Shown: positions 62,423 to 64,000 of the stretch, in pieces
Numbering within the stretch: position 1 is the first letter of the stretch
How the letters are laid out: each line of letters starts with the position of its first letter
Origin: Butyricimonas faecalis
GTDB taxonomy: Bacteria; Bacteroidota; Bacteroidia; Bacteroidales; Marinifilaceae
DNA: 64,000 nucleotides
NCBI RefSeq assembly: GCF_003991565.1
Contig: NZ_CP032819.1
Location: 1,550,001-1,614,000 of the forward strand
Direction of reading: 5' to 3'
Position numbers and translations under genes: made by a program
The notes under the pieces: model-generated
Databases searched by the model: none
Told to the model about the DNA's origin: nothing
What the model saw: the letters and a program-made list of their open reading frames with translations, nothing else

Positions 62423-63495
62423 TAGAAGAAGAAGTAGAAGATTTGGAAGAACTGGGCGAGGACGAACCGGAACAAGAACAGGAAATGTATGAACATTTCC
62501 GTCTGGAAGTTGATCCCGGCCAGAATTTATTACGTATCGACCGATTCTTGGTCGATCGGTTACCCAACGTATCCCGCACTAAAATTCAAGAAGCCGCGGA
62601 AGCTCAATGCGTGCTAGTCAATAATAAACCGGTAAAATCCAATTACCGCGTGAAACCCAAAGACATTGTCACCTTAATGCTTCCCCACCCGAAACGGGAA
62701 ATACGAGTCATTCCGGAAGATATTCCACTAAACATCGTGTACGAAGACGACTATCTGCTGGTCATTAACAAAGAACCGGGCATGGTGGTACATCCTTCCT
62801 ACGGGCATTACACGGGGACGCTTGTAAACGCTTTGGCATGGCACTTGAAAGGAAATCCGTTATTCAAAGAAAACGACCCCCGTCCCGGACTGGTCCACCG
62901 AATAGACAAGGATACTTCCGGACTGCTGGTTATTGCCAAAACGGAAGAAGCAAAAACCAAGCTGGCTTCCCAATTTTTTCATAAAACATCCAGCCGGAAA
63001 TACGTGGCCGTGTGCTGGGGAAACTTGGAAAATGACAACGGGACAATTATCGGTAATATCGGGAGGAGCATCTCCAACCGGAAAATCATGGGTGTATTCC
63101 CGGAAGGAAGCGACTACGGTAAACACGCCGTGACCCACTACCACGTGTTGGAACGCCTGGGGTACGTGAATGTCGTGGAATGCGTGTTGGAGACCGGACG
63201 AACCCATCAAATTCGGGCTCATTTCAAATCAATCAGACATCCGCTATTCAATGATCCTGAATACGGCGGCAATGAAATACTGAAAGGCACCACCTTCACA
63301 AAGTATAAACAATTCGTGCAGAATTGTTTTGCTCTCTGTCCCCGTCAAGCTTTACATGCCAAGACCCTCGGTTTTGAACATCCGGGAACGGGAGAATGGA
63401 TGGACTTCAATTCCGAAATACCACAAGACATGCAACAGCTCATTGAAAAATGGCGAGGCTACGTGGCAAACCGGGAATTGGAAGACATGGAATAA
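62419..63495 (+). CDS. rluD: RluA-family pseudouridine synthase, RluD-like
   Basis: 358 residues. An acidic N-terminus (EEEVEDLEELGEDEPEQEQE) precedes an S4 RNA-binding domain (about 28-90) and the catalytic domain with HRIDKDTSGLLVIAKT, where the Asp after RI is the nucleophile, and TGRTHQIRAHFKSI. It makes pseudouridine in 23S rRNA; the exact positions are inferred from the RluD class. Its stop is one base from that of the convergent permease gene. Confidence 0.92.
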   Translation: MIEEEVEDLEELGEDEPEQEQEMYEHFRLEVDPGQNLLRIDRFLVDRLPNVSRTKIQEAAEAQCVLVNNKPVKSNYRVKPKDIVTLMLPHPKREIRVIPEDIPLNIVYEDDYLLVINKEPGMVVHPSYGHYTGTLVNALAWHLKGNPLFKENDPRPGLVHRIDKDTSGLLVIAKTEEAKTKLASQFFHKTSSRKYVAVCWGNLENDNGTIIGNIGRSISNRKIMGVFPEGSDYGKHAVTHYHVLERLGYVNVVECVLETGRTHQIRAHFKSIRHPLFNDPEYGGNEILKGTTFTKYKQFVQNCFALCPRQALHAKTLGFEHPGTGEWMDFNSEIPQDMQQLIEKWRGYVANRELEDME

Positions 63496-63496
63496 C

Positions 63497-64000
63497 CTAG
63501 ATAAACACGTATTTCAAAATACACAATATCGAGAGTATACATATCGTAAGATTCAACTCTCGATATTTACCTGCTAACAATTTAAGCAACACGTAAGTCA
63601 ATACTCCCAACACAATCCCCTCGGCAATCGAATAAGTCAAAGGCATCATAATAATCGTCACGAAAGCAGGAAAAGCCTCGGTTATATCATCAAAATGTAT
63701 TTTCTTCACCGCGTCAAACATAAAACTCCCCACGATCACCAATACCCCGGCCGTAGCAATACCCGGAACCAACAAAAAGAACGGAGCAAAGAACAGAGCG
63801 ACAATGAACAACCCGCTAACTACAGCGGCTGTCAAACCGGAACGTCCACCCTCGGCAATACCGGCAGTACTTTCAGCGTAAGTCGTGGTAGTTGATGTCC
63901 CGAGTAAAGCCCCGACAGTCGTTCCCACTGCATCCGCCATCATCGCAGGATTCAACTTGGGAATACTCCCATCCGGTTTCACCATCCCCACTTTATTTGC
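63497..64000 (-). CDS. NCS2-family purine permease (AzgA/PbuG-like), 5' end outside window
   Basis: The frame is open to the window edge; 167 C-terminal residues are visible. MADAVGTTVGALLGTSTTTTY and AESTAGIAEGGRSGLTAAVV are the signature of the hypoxanthine/guanine branch of nucleobase permeases, in the inner membrane. Four or five hydrophobic segments are seen (VSGLFIVALFFAPFFLLVPG, IILKLL-type tail). Substrate is inferred. A 12-bp inverted repeat (63525-63536 with 63556-63567) lies within its last codons. Confidence 0.88.
   Translation of the reverse strand, partial: ANKVGMVKPDGSIPKLNPAMMADAVGTTVGALLGTSTTTTYAESTAGIAEGGRSGLTAAVVSGLFIVALFFAPFFLLVPGIATAGVLVIVGSFMFDAVKKIHFDDITEAFPAFVTIIMMPLTYSIAEGIVLGVLTYVLLKLLAGKYRELNLTICILSILCILKYVFI
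63525..63567. repeat. 12-bp inverted repeat at the end of the permease gene
   Basis: AATATCGAGAGT (63525-63536) pairs perfectly with ACTCTCGATATT (63556-63567), loop 19. It is inside the permease coding region and just past the convergent rluD stop. It may end rluD transcripts, although no T-run follows. Confidence 0.5.

Overview
The window comes from the chromosome of a gut-type Bacteroidales bacterium, most likely Odoribacteraceae (Butyricimonas or Odoribacter-like). This rests on two SusC/SusD import loci with FecR anti-sigma proteins, FISUMP and TlpA-like lipoproteins, a complex I operon with fused nuoCD and no nuoE/F/G, the long Bacteroidetes-type PurF, TAnnTTTG promoter elements and almost no Shine-Dalgarno sites. 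The genus is inferred from gene content, not proven. I see no tRNA, rRNA or CRISPR array.

Layout. 1-1.0 kb: 5' part of an M24 aminopeptidase (minus). 1.2-1.5 kb: a 274-bp repeat that recurs at 59.4 kb. 1.6-12.1 kb: a SusCD locus (FecR, SusC, SusD, a degenerate zinc-hydrolase-like lipoprotein, a FISUMP lipoprotein, two thioredoxin-fold proteins). 12.2-17.2 kb: sugar MFS transporter, small membrane proteins, smpB and two tandem paralogous lipoproteins. 17.5-19.4 kb: purF (minus). 20.0-31.4 kb: nuoA-B-CD-H-I-J-K-L-M-N, with most junctions expanded by composite GC-rich palindromic repeats flanked by AT-rich words. 31.7-35.8 kb: small accessory genes. 36.1-37.4 kb: an IS110-family element inserted in one of the palindromic repeats, with a plausible bridge RNA upstream of its transposase. 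37.4-37.7 kb: seven copies of a 53-bp tandem repeat. 37.8-47.9 kb: patatin/BamA-like protein, barrel-like protein, metallophosphoesterase, YbaK deacylase, single-domain response regulator, a very large permease/M1-like protein and an alpha/beta hydrolase. 48.0-57.0 kb: a second SusCD locus (ECF sigma, FecR, SusC with an in-frame TAG, SusD, TlpA-like protein). 57.1-64.0 kb: RelA/SpoT homologue, second copy of the 274-bp repeat, LysM/receptor-like protein, PASTA protein, RluD-type pseudouridine synthase and the 3' end of an NCS2 purine permease.

How it works together. Each SusCD locus pairs a TonB-dependent outer-membrane channel and surface lipoprotein with sigma/anti-sigma signalling genes and periplasmic thiol proteins. 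No glycoside hydrolase is present, so the cargo may be a peptide, metal complex or other non-glycan ligand. The nuo operon encodes the membrane arm and connecting module of a proton-pumping dehydrogenase without its NADH module.

The strongest unusual signal is the link between the dispersed palindromic repeats and the IS110 element. The repeat is the insertion target. The RNA predicted upstream of the transposase has two stem-loops whose loop bases match, in the expected polarity, the element's own ends (donor) and, for one half-site, the repeat's C-tract (target).
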